This document shows positions 18,240-26,924 of a stretch of 50,885 nt of DNA, one piece after another. Numbering within the stretch: the first letter of the stretch is position 1; every line of letters starts with the position of its first letter. The translations under genes were made by a program, and so were the position numbers. The notes under the pieces were generated by a model that worked only from the letters and a program-made list of their open reading frames with translations, did no database searches and was not told the DNA's origin. Origin of the DNA: Alteromonadaceae bacterium (GTDB lineage Bacteria; Pseudomonadota; Gammaproteobacteria; Enterobacterales; Alteromonadaceae); contig JALZUE010000108.1 of assembly GCA_023301705.1 (NCBI GenBank), forward strand, positions 1 to 50,885, given 5' to 3'.

Positions 18240-18251
18240 CGGTTAAAACCG
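18240..18251. promoter_or_regulatory. short palindrome, possible secondary operator
   Basis: CGGTT and AACCG flank a central AA, a 5-bp inverted repeat about 15 bp from the larger palindrome. It is short enough to be chance. Confidence 0.25.
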
Positions 18252-18266
18252 CTTATTTCTTTTATT

Positions 18267-18292
18267 AAATTTAAAACACCTGTTTTAAATTT
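18267..18292. promoter_or_regulatory. 26-bp palindrome, candidate operator of the DUF1302 operon
   Basis: AAATTTAAAACA and TGTTTTAAATTT are perfect 12-bp inverted copies with a 2-bp centre (CC), 161 bp before the DUF1302 start. The compact symmetry resembles a TetR-type operator. The inner AAAC-N4-GTTT matches the core reported for PsrA, a fatty-acid-responsive TetR regulator, but the match is short and the flanks are A/T-rich. Confidence 0.4.
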
Positions 18293-18413
18293 GAATCATT
18301 TTCAGAAAAGACTAAAATATTAATGCTTTGTTTTATAACGTCTGCGAATCATTTAAAGATAAATATAGCAGTAAACAAAATTAACACAGCCGTTTTAAGC
18401 AAAAACTCTAACT

Positions 18414-18632
18414 TCAACACCTTTGTAATGATTTAAATTTATTATTTTCTGTTACTAAAACAAAGTTACCATTGATTCCTGCAGGCGTAATATGCGCTCT
18501 TAAATGCATAGCAGGAAATCTTACAGTTAAGCCCTGATGTGTTCTCACCTGAATCGTTTCAACATAACCTTGATAATAAGGTCTAAACTCTTCAGGTGTA
18601 AAAGCTAATGAAAAGTAATAGGTATTAAGCAT
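18414..18632 (-). CDS. DUF2835 family protein
   Basis: A 72-residue protein with the DUF2835 pattern: YYFSLAFTPEEF at the start, YYQGYVETIQVRT in the middle, then RFPAMHLRAHITPAGINGNF. This is a small single-domain family of unknown function in gammaproteobacteria. It begins 6 bp after the pepN stop on the same strand, so it is translated from the pepN message. Confidence 0.8.
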   Translation of the reverse strand: MLNTYYFSLAFTPEEFRPYYQGYVETIQVRTHQGLTVRFPAMHLRAHITPAGINGNFVLVTENNKFKSLQRC

Positions 18633-18638
18633 AATAAA

Positions 18639-21227
18639 TTAGGTGTTCAATGCAGCATCAATTTTTTCTTTTAAGTCACGCGATAAATCGCTTATTGCCG
18701 ATAAACGTCGTAATTGAGCTTCAATAAGTGCCTGTCTTACAGGTTCATAACGTTTATAAGCTAATAATGGCGTTACTAAGCGCGAAGCGACCTGTGGGTT
18801 AATGGTGTTGAGTTGATCGATATGATCAGCCAAAAATAGATAGCCTTTACCCGATTTACAATGAAAATACTTAGGGTTAGTCATCATAAATGCACTAATT
18901 AATGAACGTGCTCTATTCGGATTTTTTAACGAAAATAAAGCATGTGATAACAATGAGTTTAAGCGTTCGAAAACCGCTTCATCATTTTGCATCGCATTGA
19001 TTGAAAACCATTTATCCATGACCAATGACGTGTCATACCATTTCGTTTCAAAATGAGATAATTGCTTATCAAAACTTGTCATATTATTTTTTGCACAAGC
19101 GGTTAAAGCGGCTAATGCATCGGTCATATTATCAGCATTGTAGTAGTGTGTTTCAACCATAGTTAAGGTATTCGGCAAAATAGCAATATATGATAAACAA
19201 GTATTATTCAACGCTCTAAATGCAACGGCTTTTTTATCTTGCTTACCAAGTGTCGTTAACTGCGCTGATGTTTGTTGATAAACCTGAATAAACACATCTT
19301 GCAAGCCAACAGCAAGAAATGTTTTTAACAATTCAATTGCATGCATGAGTTTGTCAGGATCTACTTGAGTTAAATTATCAGCGATTTCATCAAAACTTGG
19401 TAAGGTCAACTGCTCTGCAATTAAGGCAGGATCTATATCACTTTTTAACATAGACGAAAAAACGCTAATTAAGCTGTTTGGTAACGCCAACTCTGGTGTA
19501 TCGATTAACCTTTTAATATAACGTGTAAATAATTTCTGCCCTGCATCCCAGCGACAAACTTCATCATTGGCCTGTGCCATAATGTATTCAAGTTCATTAT
19601 CAGTTTGCTCAAATTCAACTTTCACAGGTGCTGATAAGTCAGCTAAGAATGCTAGCGTAGGCTTGCTTGAAAACTCAGTGAATGTGAATGTTTGCTTATC
19701 AGACGTTAACTCTAATAATTGTTCGGTTATTTCAATCGACTTGTCATTGTGCTGCGATAATAGCTCAACCTTAACTGGAATATGCAAAGCAACTTTGTCA
19801 GTTTGGTTTGCTGTTGGTTTGTGCACTTGTGCTATTGTCACTTGATAAGTGTTAGTTTTTTCATCAAATGATTCAGATACTTGTAATAGAGGAGTACCCG
19901 CTTGACTATACCATGACTTAAATTGAGTTAAATCAACACCAGAAGCATCTGCCATAGCATTAACAAAATCATCACAAGTCACCGCCATACCATCAAAACG
20001 CTTAAAGTATAAGTCAGTACCTTGACGAAATTTCTCTTTACCTAATAAGGTATGTAACATACGAATAACTTCTGCACCTTTTTCATACACAGTTAATGTA
20101 TAGAAGTTATTCATTTCAATTACTTGTTCAGGGCGTATTGGATGTGCCATTGGGCTTGCATCTTCGGCAAACTGATGTGAGCGTAACACTCGCACATTTT
20201 GTATGCGTGTTACAGCAGCAGAGTTTAAATCGGCACTAAACTGTTGGTCACGAAAAACAGTTAAACCTTCTTTTAAGCTTAACTGAAACCAATCACGACA
20301 TGTAACACGGTTTCCGGTCCAATTATGAAAATACTCATGGGCAATAACAGCTTCAATATTAAAGTAATCTGTGTCAGTTGCAGAGTGCTCATCAGCAAGC
20401 ACGAATTTACTATTAAATACGTTTAAGCCTTTATTTTCCATTGCCCCCATATTGAAAAAATCAACAGCGACAATCATGTAAATGTCTAAATCATACTCTA
20501 AACCAAAGGTATCTTCGTCCCACTTCATCGAGTGTTTTAGTGACTGCATTGCGTGTTTAGCTTTATTTTTATTACCTTTATCAACAAAAATCTCTAATGC
20601 AACTTGCTTGCCTGAGCTGGTAATAAAACTATCTGATAATAAATCGAAATCGCCAGCAACCAAAGCAAATAAATAACAAGGTTTAGGGTGAGGATCATGC
20701 CAAGTGACACTGTGAAAACCATTCGCTAAATCTTCGTTAGCTACTTTATTACCGTTAGATAGTAAAAATGGGTATAACGCTTTATCAGCAATAATTTTAG
20801 TTGTAAATACAGCCAAAACATCGGGGCGATCAAGGTAGTACGTAATGCGTCTGAAACCTTCTGCTTCACATTGTGTACAATAGGCATCACCAGACTTATA
20901 TAGGCCTTCTAATGCCGTATTATCAAGAGGAGAAGTTTGAGTTTTAATACTAAGTTTAAAGACATTTTTAGGCACATTGATGATGATTTTATCATCAAAT
21001 ACTTGGTAGTCCTGTTCAGATAAAACAATGTTATCAATGGTTAAGTTAACTAACGTTAAATGTTCACCGTCTAGTGTTAACGTATTATTACCACTAACAT
21101 TATTTACCACCATACTATTAAGTACTTGGGTATGATTATCGTCTAAAGTAATAGTTAAATTAACTGTGTCTATGGTGAATTCAGGTGATTGGTAGTTTTT
21201 CAGGTAACGAGGGGTAAAATCTGTCAT
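18639..21227 (-). CDS. pepN: aminopeptidase N (M1 family)
   Basis: A cytoplasmic zinc metallopeptidase that trims N-terminal residues from peptides in the last steps of protein turnover. At 862 residues it is close to E. coli PepN (870). The substrate-binding motif MGAMENKG is near 258-265 and the zinc motif HEYFHNW near 296-302, with the distant Glu in LKEGLTVF. It starts 220 bp downstream of prc, past a long hairpin, and is followed at 6 bp by DUF2835. The Shine-Dalgarno before ATG 21227 is weak. Confidence 0.96.
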   Translation of the reverse strand: MTDFTPRYLKNYQSPEFTIDTVNLTITLDDNHTQVLNSMVVNNVSGNNTLTLDGEHLTLVNLTIDNIVLSEQDYQVFDDKIIINVPKNVFKLSIKTQTSPLDNTALEGLYKSGDAYCTQCEAEGFRRITYYLDRPDVLAVFTTKIIADKALYPFLLSNGNKVANEDLANGFHSVTWHDPHPKPCYLFALVAGDFDLLSDSFITSSGKQVALEIFVDKGNKNKAKHAMQSLKHSMKWDEDTFGLEYDLDIYMIVAVDFFNMGAMENKGLNVFNSKFVLADEHSATDTDYFNIEAVIAHEYFHNWTGNRVTCRDWFQLSLKEGLTVFRDQQFSADLNSAAVTRIQNVRVLRSHQFAEDASPMAHPIRPEQVIEMNNFYTLTVYEKGAEVIRMLHTLLGKEKFRQGTDLYFKRFDGMAVTCDDFVNAMADASGVDLTQFKSWYSQAGTPLLQVSESFDEKTNTYQVTIAQVHKPTANQTDKVALHIPVKVELLSQHNDKSIEITEQLLELTSDKQTFTFTEFSSKPTLAFLADLSAPVKVEFEQTDNELEYIMAQANDEVCRWDAGQKLFTRYIKRLIDTPELALPNSLISVFSSMLKSDIDPALIAEQLTLPSFDEIADNLTQVDPDKLMHAIELLKTFLAVGLQDVFIQVYQQTSAQLTTLGKQDKKAVAFRALNNTCLSYIAILPNTLTMVETHYYNADNMTDALAALTACAKNNMTSFDKQLSHFETKWYDTSLVMDKWFSINAMQNDEAVFERLNSLLSHALFSLKNPNRARSLISAFMMTNPKYFHCKSGKGYLFLADHIDQLNTINPQVASRLVTPLLAYKRYEPVRQALIEAQLRRLSAISDLSRDLKEKIDAALNT

Positions 21228-21365
21228 AAAATAAAGTCACTTAACTTGTAAAAATAAACATTAACAAGTTAACACTTCATAAATTATAAATAAAATAATA
21301 CTTTTTCACGTTACTGTAGATACATCGTAGACATAACTTTATAACGTTATATGCATTTTATGATA

Positions 21366-21405
21366 GTTTGCCCATTAACTCTGATGTAATAGTTAATGGG
21401 CAAAC
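21366..21405. repeat. 15-bp perfect hairpin between prc and pepN
   Basis: GTTTGCCCATTAACT (21366-21380) and AGTTAATGGGCAAAC (21391-21405) pair perfectly around a 10-nt loop, 43 bp past the prc stop. Neither side has a real T run, so it is not a textbook terminator. It may terminate with Rho, protect the prc 3-prime end, or mark a short RNA. Confidence 0.65.
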
Positions 21406-21447
21406 ACTAATTTATTATTGTTAATGCTTTATCGGAAAAATTTATAT

Positions 21448-23481
21448 TTAGTTAATTTTTGATTTAGATAAATTCACTAAATCAAACGTAATATTAGCTG
21501 CTTCTGTTAAAAATGGATCAAGTTCAGTTAATTGTTCTGGTAAATCATCATCTAATGACTCAACTGGTTTCTCACCTATGGCGGCTAAGCGTGCATTCGT
21601 GCGAAGTAATTGTCTGTCGTTACGCTCTTTGCGATCACTTTTACGTTCAATTAAATTCAATGAGATTGTTTTATCATCTTTTTGCTCTTGATAACGGGCA
21701 ATATCACTTTCGATATATGAAAATTCAACATTATTTTTAATACGTGCTTGATGTTTACCGTCAAGAAATAAAATATCATTTTGTAAATCGTTTAACACTG
21801 AATATTGCGCTTTTGGAATTTGATCCCAAGGCAATGCATTTTCTTCCCGGCTTTCACCCCAATCGGCAGGATCAATCGCTGTTGGAAATGCGATATCAGG
21901 AATAACACCACGATGTTGAGTACTACCACCATTGATACGATAAAACTTTGCAATAGTAAATTGAATACTACCTACTGGTTTTTCAAATACATCATAAATC
22001 TTTCTTAATGATCTATGTTGTTGAACGGTACCTTTACCAAAGGTATGTTCACCAATAATGACAGCACGGCCATAATCTTGTAGTGCAGCGGAAAATATTT
22101 CTGAAGCAGAGGCACTATTTCGATCAACCATCACTGATAATGGCCCACTGTAATACACTAAACCATCGACATCACGCTGAACTTCAACACGTTTTTGTTG
22201 ATTAAGTACTTGAACAACCGGTCCTTGGTCAATAAATAAGCCCGTTAATAATGTGGCCTCTGTGAGTGAGCCGCCACCATTTCCACGAAGGTCGATAATC
22301 ATACCTTCAACTTTTTGCTCTTTTAATTTTGATATTTCTTTTTTTACATCTCGTGATAAATGATTGTAAAAGCTTGGTATTTCAATAACACCCAATTTGC
22401 GCTCTTCGCCGTTAGGTAATGTATCAATATAGACTTCAGATTTAGCAGCACGATCTTCTAACTTAATTTGATCGCGCACAATAGAAACTATTTTAATATT
22501 AGCATCTGAATCTGATTCACCAGACTTTATTTGCAAACGTACAGTAGTGCCCTTCGGGCCTTTGATTAAGTCAACAACGTCATCTAGACGCCAGCCAACA
22601 ATATCTACAAACTCTTCTTTATTTTGTGCAACGCCAACAATTCTGTCTTTCGATTTTAATTGTTTTGATTTTTCAGCCGGGCCACCTTTAACGATACTTT
22701 GAATGACAGTATAGTCATCTTCTGTGCGAAGAACCGCGCCAATACCTTCCAAAGAAAGGTTCATTTCCATGCGAAATTTTTCAGCGTTTTTTGGTGATAA
22801 ATAAGAAGTATGCGGCTCAACAACGCGAGCAAAACTATTCATCAGTAGTTGAAACACATCTTCGCTTTCATCTTGGTTAAAGCGTTTAATTGAATAGTTA
22901 TAACGTTTGGTTAATGTTTCTTGAATTTTTGGCCATTCTTTATCTGCTAACGTTAGACTCAGTACGTCGTATTTTACTTTTGAACGCCACAAGGCATGTA
23001 ACTCAGTTAAGTTTACAGGCCAACTTTCGTCTTCACGATTAAATTGATAATTATCGTTTTTGGTAAAGTCAAATGGTTGTTCTAATAATGTTAATGAATA
23101 CTCAAAACGCTCTACTCTGCGCTGTACATAAACATTATAAATGTCATAAGCAATTGATAATTTACCAAAACGAATAGCTGTATCAAATGAATAACGATAC
23201 TTTTCAAAACTGGCAATATCAGATGCTAAAAACAAATTACGATTGTAGTCTAAGTGTTTAATGTAGTAATCAAACACCTCTGATGATAGCTCATCATTAA
23301 TATTAATTTTTTTAAAGTGTTCTCGAGTAAATTGCGCTGAAATTCGTTTACTAGCTGCTGTATGTTGGTATTCAGGTTTTAATACCGGTGTTACAGTATC
23401 TTTTTCTGTATTAGCATGCACTAAATTAGCCGAACACATGACCAATGATACTACTAACGCTATACGACCAAATTTTCGCAT
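21448..23481 (-). CDS. prc: tail-specific / carboxy-terminal processing protease
   Basis: A periplasmic serine protease of the S41 family (677 aa) that degrades proteins from the C terminus and processes envelope substrates such as penicillin-binding protein 3 in E. coli. The signal peptide ends near LVHA-NTEK. A PDZ domain follows at about 235-330, then the S41 core: DLRGNGGGSLTEA, the catalytic Ser in RNSASASEIF near 457 and the catalytic Lys in FGKGTVQQ near 480. GGAG lies 8 nt before ATG 23481. It sits 56 bp downstream of proQ, the conserved neighbour in enteric bacteria. Confidence 0.96.
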   Translation of the reverse strand: MRKFGRIALVVSLVMCSANLVHANTEKDTVTPVLKPEYQHTAASKRISAQFTREHFKKININDELSSEVFDYYIKHLDYNRNLFLASDIASFEKYRYSFDTAIRFGKLSIAYDIYNVYVQRRVERFEYSLTLLEQPFDFTKNDNYQFNREDESWPVNLTELHALWRSKVKYDVLSLTLADKEWPKIQETLTKRYNYSIKRFNQDESEDVFQLLMNSFARVVEPHTSYLSPKNAEKFRMEMNLSLEGIGAVLRTEDDYTVIQSIVKGGPAEKSKQLKSKDRIVGVAQNKEEFVDIVGWRLDDVVDLIKGPKGTTVRLQIKSGESDSDANIKIVSIVRDQIKLEDRAAKSEVYIDTLPNGEERKLGVIEIPSFYNHLSRDVKKEISKLKEQKVEGMIIDLRGNGGGSLTEATLLTGLFIDQGPVVQVLNQQKRVEVQRDVDGLVYYSGPLSVMVDRNSASASEIFSAALQDYGRAVIIGEHTFGKGTVQQHRSLRKIYDVFEKPVGSIQFTIAKFYRINGGSTQHRGVIPDIAFPTAIDPADWGESREENALPWDQIPKAQYSVLNDLQNDILFLDGKHQARIKNNVEFSYIESDIARYQEQKDDKTISLNLIERKSDRKERNDRQLLRTNARLAAIGEKPVESLDDDLPEQLTELDPFLTEAANITFDLVNLSKSKIN

Positions 23482-23537
23482 GCAAGTTACTCCATTACTC
23501 TTATTAAGAACACTTTTAGTTAACTACGTTTGACAAG

Positions 23538-24176
23538 TTAATTGAATATTTGTTCAACTTGGGTTTTTACAACCATGCCTGAGGCTAATTGAACATGAAC
23601 ATCACTTCCATCAACTTCAGTAACAACCGCATTCATCGGTGAATTACCAAATTTAACTTTAACATTGGCACCTACTTTCACTGCAGCAGGGTTAGCTTGT
23701 TCAAGTTTAACTTCTTTAGCAGGTTTAGCTGCTACTTTAGCTGACTTTGTTGATTTAACATTTTGAAACTTTTGTGCTTTTTTAGCTTTAGTTTTTGCAT
23801 CAACATTTGAAGAACTGTCTTTTTTAGATTTGCCTTTCTGATCTTTATGACCAAACTTCTCTTGGCTTTCTTTCAATGTATTTTTAGCATGTTCCGCTTG
23901 TTCTTGATCAATTTCAGCAACAGATTCGCCTGTTAAGTTAATACGCGAGGCTCCTACTTTAATCGATTTAAGGTAACGCCAGCTACTTGTGTAATGACGT
24001 AAAACTTGTCTTAAACGGGTTTTACTTACGTTGTCATCTTCAGTTAATTGCTCAGCAATCTCTTGAAAAATACCAACTTTTAAAGGCTTTGCTTGGCCTT
24101 CAACTGAGAAACACAAAGGGAATTTATTTGCTAATAATGCGATAATTTCTTTTGTGGTTAATGCTTTAGTTTCCAT
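23538..24176 (-). CDS. proQ: RNA chaperone ProQ
   Basis: A small-RNA and mRNA 3-prime-end binding protein of the ProQ/FinO family. The FinO domain occupies about residues 3-115 (FPLCFS, RLRQVLRHYTSSWRYL, GASRINLTGE). A highly basic, Lys/Ala-rich linker runs to about 160, and a C-terminal Tudor/KOW-like domain (VKVGANVKVKFG to the end) completes the 212 residues, close to the E. coli length. It lies between an unrecognised acidic gene (19 bp upstream) and prc (56 bp downstream), probably in one transcript. Confidence 0.94.
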   Translation of the reverse strand: METKALTTKEIIALLANKFPLCFSVEGQAKPLKVGIFQEIAEQLTEDDNVSKTRLRQVLRHYTSSWRYLKSIKVGASRINLTGESVAEIDQEQAEHAKNTLKESQEKFGHKDQKGKSKKDSSSNVDAKTKAKKAQKFQNVKSTKSAKVAAKPAKEVKLEQANPAAVKVGANVKVKFGNSPMNAVVTEVDGSDVHVQLASGMVVKTQVEQIFN

Positions 24177-24195
24177 AAATACAACTTTAAATAAA

Positions 24196-24477
24196 TTAAT
24201 CTTCTAGATATTGATCACGGTTTTCCAATACATGGCGACACCAATCATAAATATCATCACTTTCTAAATCTGGTAAAACATCTTGTCCAATCCAAACGTG
24301 CCATACCAGCTCTAATATTCTTACGAGTTCATCAGCTACAATGTCTTCTTCAGCAAGATCATATAACGTATGATAAATTTCGTTAATTTTTTCGGCAACT
24401 TGTTCTTCTTGCCCTTCCCAGTCTCCGACAACACTTTCAGAAACTAAATAATCATGTATAACTACAAATTCTTTCAT
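24196..24477 (-). CDS. acidic small protein of unknown function upstream of proQ
   Basis: A 93-residue, strongly acidic protein that I do not recognise. It has four tryptophans (VVGDWEG, LVWHVWIG, DWCRHV), many Asp and Glu residues and predicted helices, with no signal peptide or membrane segment. The frame has a GGA immediately before ATG 24477 and ends 19 bp before proQ, so co-transcription with proQ and prc is likely. Enteric bacteria carry a different gene at this place. It looks like a real cytoplasmic gene on composition and spacing. Confidence 0.7.
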   Translation of the reverse strand: MKEFVVIHDYLVSESVVGDWEGQEEQVAEKINEIYHTLYDLAEEDIVADELVRILELVWHVWIGQDVLPDLESDDIYDWCRHVLENRDQYLED

Positions 24478-24790
24478 TTTCCAAAATACATATGGCTAGA
24501 AAGCGCATAACATACCTTGAAAAGCTAATTTTTTAAAGTTTTATCGCGTTATAATGACAAGATAACTTACTTTATAGTAATAATTCTTTTTTTAATACTA
24601 TTATCCTGTTGATGCATTACTATTTTTTCTATATTAATACAATAATGGTTTGTTTTGATTTTAAGAAAATTGCTAATAATTTATTAACAAATACAATCAA
24701 TTATAAAGTATCAATTTTGTATTTTATTTGTAGTAATTAATAGTATGATAACTATATTATTTTCATTAACCTTATAAAAGAGAAACGATC
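24478..24790. other. divergent intergenic region between the proQ unit and the yciI-like gene
   Basis: This 313-bp, very A/T-rich stretch carries the promoters of both flanking units. A candidate for the leftward unit is listed at 24532-24560. For the rightward gene the TATATT near 24753 is a possible -10, with no good -35. I see no RNA gene or further small frame. Confidence 0.5.
24532..24560 (-). promoter_or_regulatory. possible promoter of the small gene-proQ-prc unit
   Basis: On the minus strand TTGTCA (24555-24560) is followed, after 17 bp, by TTTAAA (24532-24537), 55 bp before the first start codon of the unit. The spacing is ideal but the -10 is only a partial match. Confidence 0.35.
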
Positions 24791-25093
24791 ATGTTTTACG
24801 TTATTTTTAGTCAAGATGTAGAAAACAGCTTATCGTTAAGATTAAGTGTACGTGACAAGCACATTGCACGATTAACCCAGTTACAAAATGAAGGCCGTTT
24901 ATTAGTAGCAGGCCCTTGCCCTGCAATCGACAGCGAAAACCCGGGTGAAGCTGGTTTTACCGGTTCTGTTATTATTGCTGAATTTGATTCCTTAACGGCT
25001 GCACAAGAGTGGGCTGACTCTGACCCATATATTGCTGCGGGTGTTTACGAAAAAGTCATTGTGAAACCGTATAAAAAAGTTTTACCCGCGTAA
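24791..25093 (+). CDS. yciI: YciI-like family protein
   Basis: A 100-residue protein of the YCII superfamily, a ferredoxin-like dimeric fold with a conserved His-Asp pair proposed to act as a small hydrolase or dehydrochlorinase-type catalyst; the physiological substrate is unknown. Family landmarks are RDKHIARL (H24), the [14 protein letters not shown] turn, and [24 protein letters not shown] at the end (listed here by its start and end residues). It is preceded by AGAGAAA and followed by its own terminator, so it is monocistronic. Confidence 0.88.
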   Translation: MFYVIFSQDVENSLSLRLSVRDKHIARLTQLQNEGRLLVAGPCPAIDSENPGEAGFTGSVIIAEFDSLTAAQEWADSDPYIAAGVYEKVIVKPYKKVLPA

Positions 25094-25123
25094 ATTAAAA
25101 CTGTGTTCTATAATGGTTAAAGA

Positions 25124-25160
25124 ATAATTGATGTTGATAAAAAGCATCAATTATATTTTT
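25124..25160 (+). terminator. intrinsic terminator of the yciI-like gene
   Basis: ATAATTGATG (25124-25133) pairs with CATCAATTAT (25145-25154) around an 11-nt loop, then ATTTTT (25155-25160). It starts 31 bp past the stop codon. Confidence 0.75.
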
Positions 25161-25229
25161 CACAGATAAAAATAAAAAAATTGTATTTTTCAGTATTTAT
25201 TTGTAACCAAATTAGTAAAATTACCCATT

Positions 25230-25652
25230 ATGAAAAAAGCTCAACTATTTACACTAAAGTCATATATCCACTTCATATTATTAACATTTAGTACAAGCAT
25301 TTTTGCCGAAACTGACATCACTGTTAAAAGTTGCAGTAATCAATATTCAGGTAGTGAATTATCAGCCTGTTTAGATAATGTTAGAAGTCGCACAGAAAAA
25401 GAACTTGTTATCTGGGTAAACAATCAAACCTTTGTGCTAGATACAATTAAACAAGAAACAGGCAAAGGTGCTGCTCTTAAGCTATTTAAACGTTCTATGA
25501 ATAGGTTTAATACGTATAGAGAAGATAATTGTCGTTGGCAGTATTTAACTATAGTACCAGCCAAAGGCGCTGATATTGCCTATAAAAAATGTTATATAGA
25601 ATTAACTCAAACCAAAATCAATGAGTTATCAAAATTAAGCCGACAAGGTTAA
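25230..25652 (+). CDS. LprI-like (DUF1311) secreted protein
   Basis: A 140-residue exported protein. The signal peptide (MKKAQLF to SIFA) is cleaved before ETDIT. The rest follows the lysozyme-inhibitor LprI-like/DUF1311 pattern: Cys pair near the start (SCSN, SACLD), a helical segment, then FNTYREDNCRW and CYIELTQTKINEL, giving four Cys that probably form two disulfides. The family includes lysozyme inhibitors, but many members have no tested activity. It is a single rightward gene, convergent with the PerM-like gene 60 bp away; the Shine-Dalgarno is weak. Confidence 0.75.
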   Translation: MKKAQLFTLKSYIHFILLTFSTSIFAETDITVKSCSNQYSGSELSACLDNVRSRTEKELVIWVNNQTFVLDTIKQETGKGAALKLFKRSMNRFNTYREDNCRWQYLTIVPAKGADIAYKKCYIELTQTKINELSKLSRQG

Positions 25653-25712
25653 ATAAGTGACCATTGAATTGATAACCACTTAATTAACCTTTGAGATTTA
25701 TAACTTTATTGT

Positions 25713-26798
25713 TTATTTTTGATCGTCGTTTTCTTCTTGATATACTTGTTTTTGTGCTTCAATTGCTTCATCACTTGCAAGCATTACCGAAACCCATCTG
25801 CCTTCTTTTGAGCTTTCAAAGCCAATTTTTATGATCATAGTTAGCGGAACTGAAAGCAACATACCGACAGTGCCTAACAACCAGCCCCAAAAAATTAACG
25901 ATAAAAACACCACTAATGTAGACAGGCCTAAACCTTTACCTAAATAACGAGGTTCAATGACATTACCCATAAAAGTATTAATTAATAAATAACCTAAACC
26001 AATAAAACCGGCTGCACTCGGGCTTATTTGCAATAATGCTAAAGACATTGCTGGTACTGCAGCAATAATAGAACCAATATTAGGGATATAATTTAATAGA
26101 AAAGCTAATACGCCCCATAATAAGAAAAAGTCTAAACCAAACGCCCACAGCATCGTTGAAACCAATATACCTGTTGCAATGCTCACTAATGTTTTAATAG
26201 CCAAGTAATTGTTTACTGAATTAAGGAACTGACCTACTTGCTTTAAACGCATTTCAGGATCATCTAGGGCATGATGCAACTTATTCGGTAATAAAGGCGC
26301 TTCAAATAGCATAAAGATAACGGTAATGATAATTAAGAACATATTTGCCATTACGTTACCAAAACCACTTAACATATTTGTTGCTAGTCCTAACGCTGCA
26401 GCAGGATCTATGTATTCAGTTAAAAGCTCTTTTGATAATTGTATATTGTAATTTTCTAACTGGGTAATTAGCCAAGCAAACTGTTCTGTTAATTGTGCAC
26501 GGTACTCAGGTAATAGCCCTGATAATTGAGATAGTGAATTACCCACTAAACCTGCTAAAAATAAAACAATTGAAACAAATATCGCAATAACAATAAATAC
26601 AGAAACAATTTTTGGAATTTTGAAACGATCTGCATACTTGATTAATGGATTACAAATAATGGCAATGAATATTGACAACACAAACGGCACAATAATATTC
26701 GTAGATGATTTAATACCTGCAAAAATAATAAATAATGCAGCAATCATCACAAACGCTTTTAGTACTTGACTGGTGGGATTAAACTTTATTGAAGACAA
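25713..26798 (-). CDS. AI-2E family transporter (PerM-like)
   Basis: A 361-residue inner-membrane protein of the AI-2E/PerM/TqsA family with about eight membrane segments and the typical C-terminal stretch GNVIEPRYLGKGLGLS followed by FWGWLLGTVGMLLSVPLT. Members have been linked to autoinducer-2 export or Na+/H+ exchange; nothing here selects between them. The start is TTG 26798, supported by AGGA 6 nt upstream; the next in-frame ATG would remove the conserved N terminus. It lies 126 bp downstream of ybbP. Confidence 0.9.
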   Translation of the reverse strand: MSSIKFNPTSQVLKAFVMIAALFIIFAGIKSSTNIIVPFVLSIFIAIICNPLIKYADRFKIPKIVSVFIVIAIFVSIVLFLAGLVGNSLSQLSGLLPEYRAQLTEQFAWLITQLENYNIQLSKELLTEYIDPAAALGLATNMLSGFGNVMANMFLIIITVIFMLFEAPLLPNKLHHALDDPEMRLKQVGQFLNSVNNYLAIKTLVSIATGILVSTMLWAFGLDFFLLWGVLAFLLNYIPNIGSIIAAVPAMSLALLQISPSAAGFIGLGYLLINTFMGNVIEPRYLGKGLGLSTLVVFLSLIFWGWLLGTVGMLLSVPLTMIIKIGFESSKEGRWVSVMLASDEAIEAQKQVYQEENDDQK

Positions 26799-26924
26799 AT
26801 GATTTCCTAGTATTCAAGAATTAGATGAAGAGTAAAATAATATAATAGTTAATATCATAACGAGGCATCAATATAATGGCTAGTTTTATCTCAAACTACA
26901 CTTTATAAGATACCTCATTAATAT

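Larger units (their letters stand above)
18107..18413. other. intergenic region upstream of the DUF1302 operon
   Basis: This 307-bp gap separates the DUF2835 stop from the DUF1302 start and must hold the operon promoter, since both flanking genes run leftward. It is very A/T-rich and has two palindromes (18240-18251 and 18267-18292), listed separately. I see no convincing terminator behind DUF2835 and no small gene. Confidence 0.6.
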
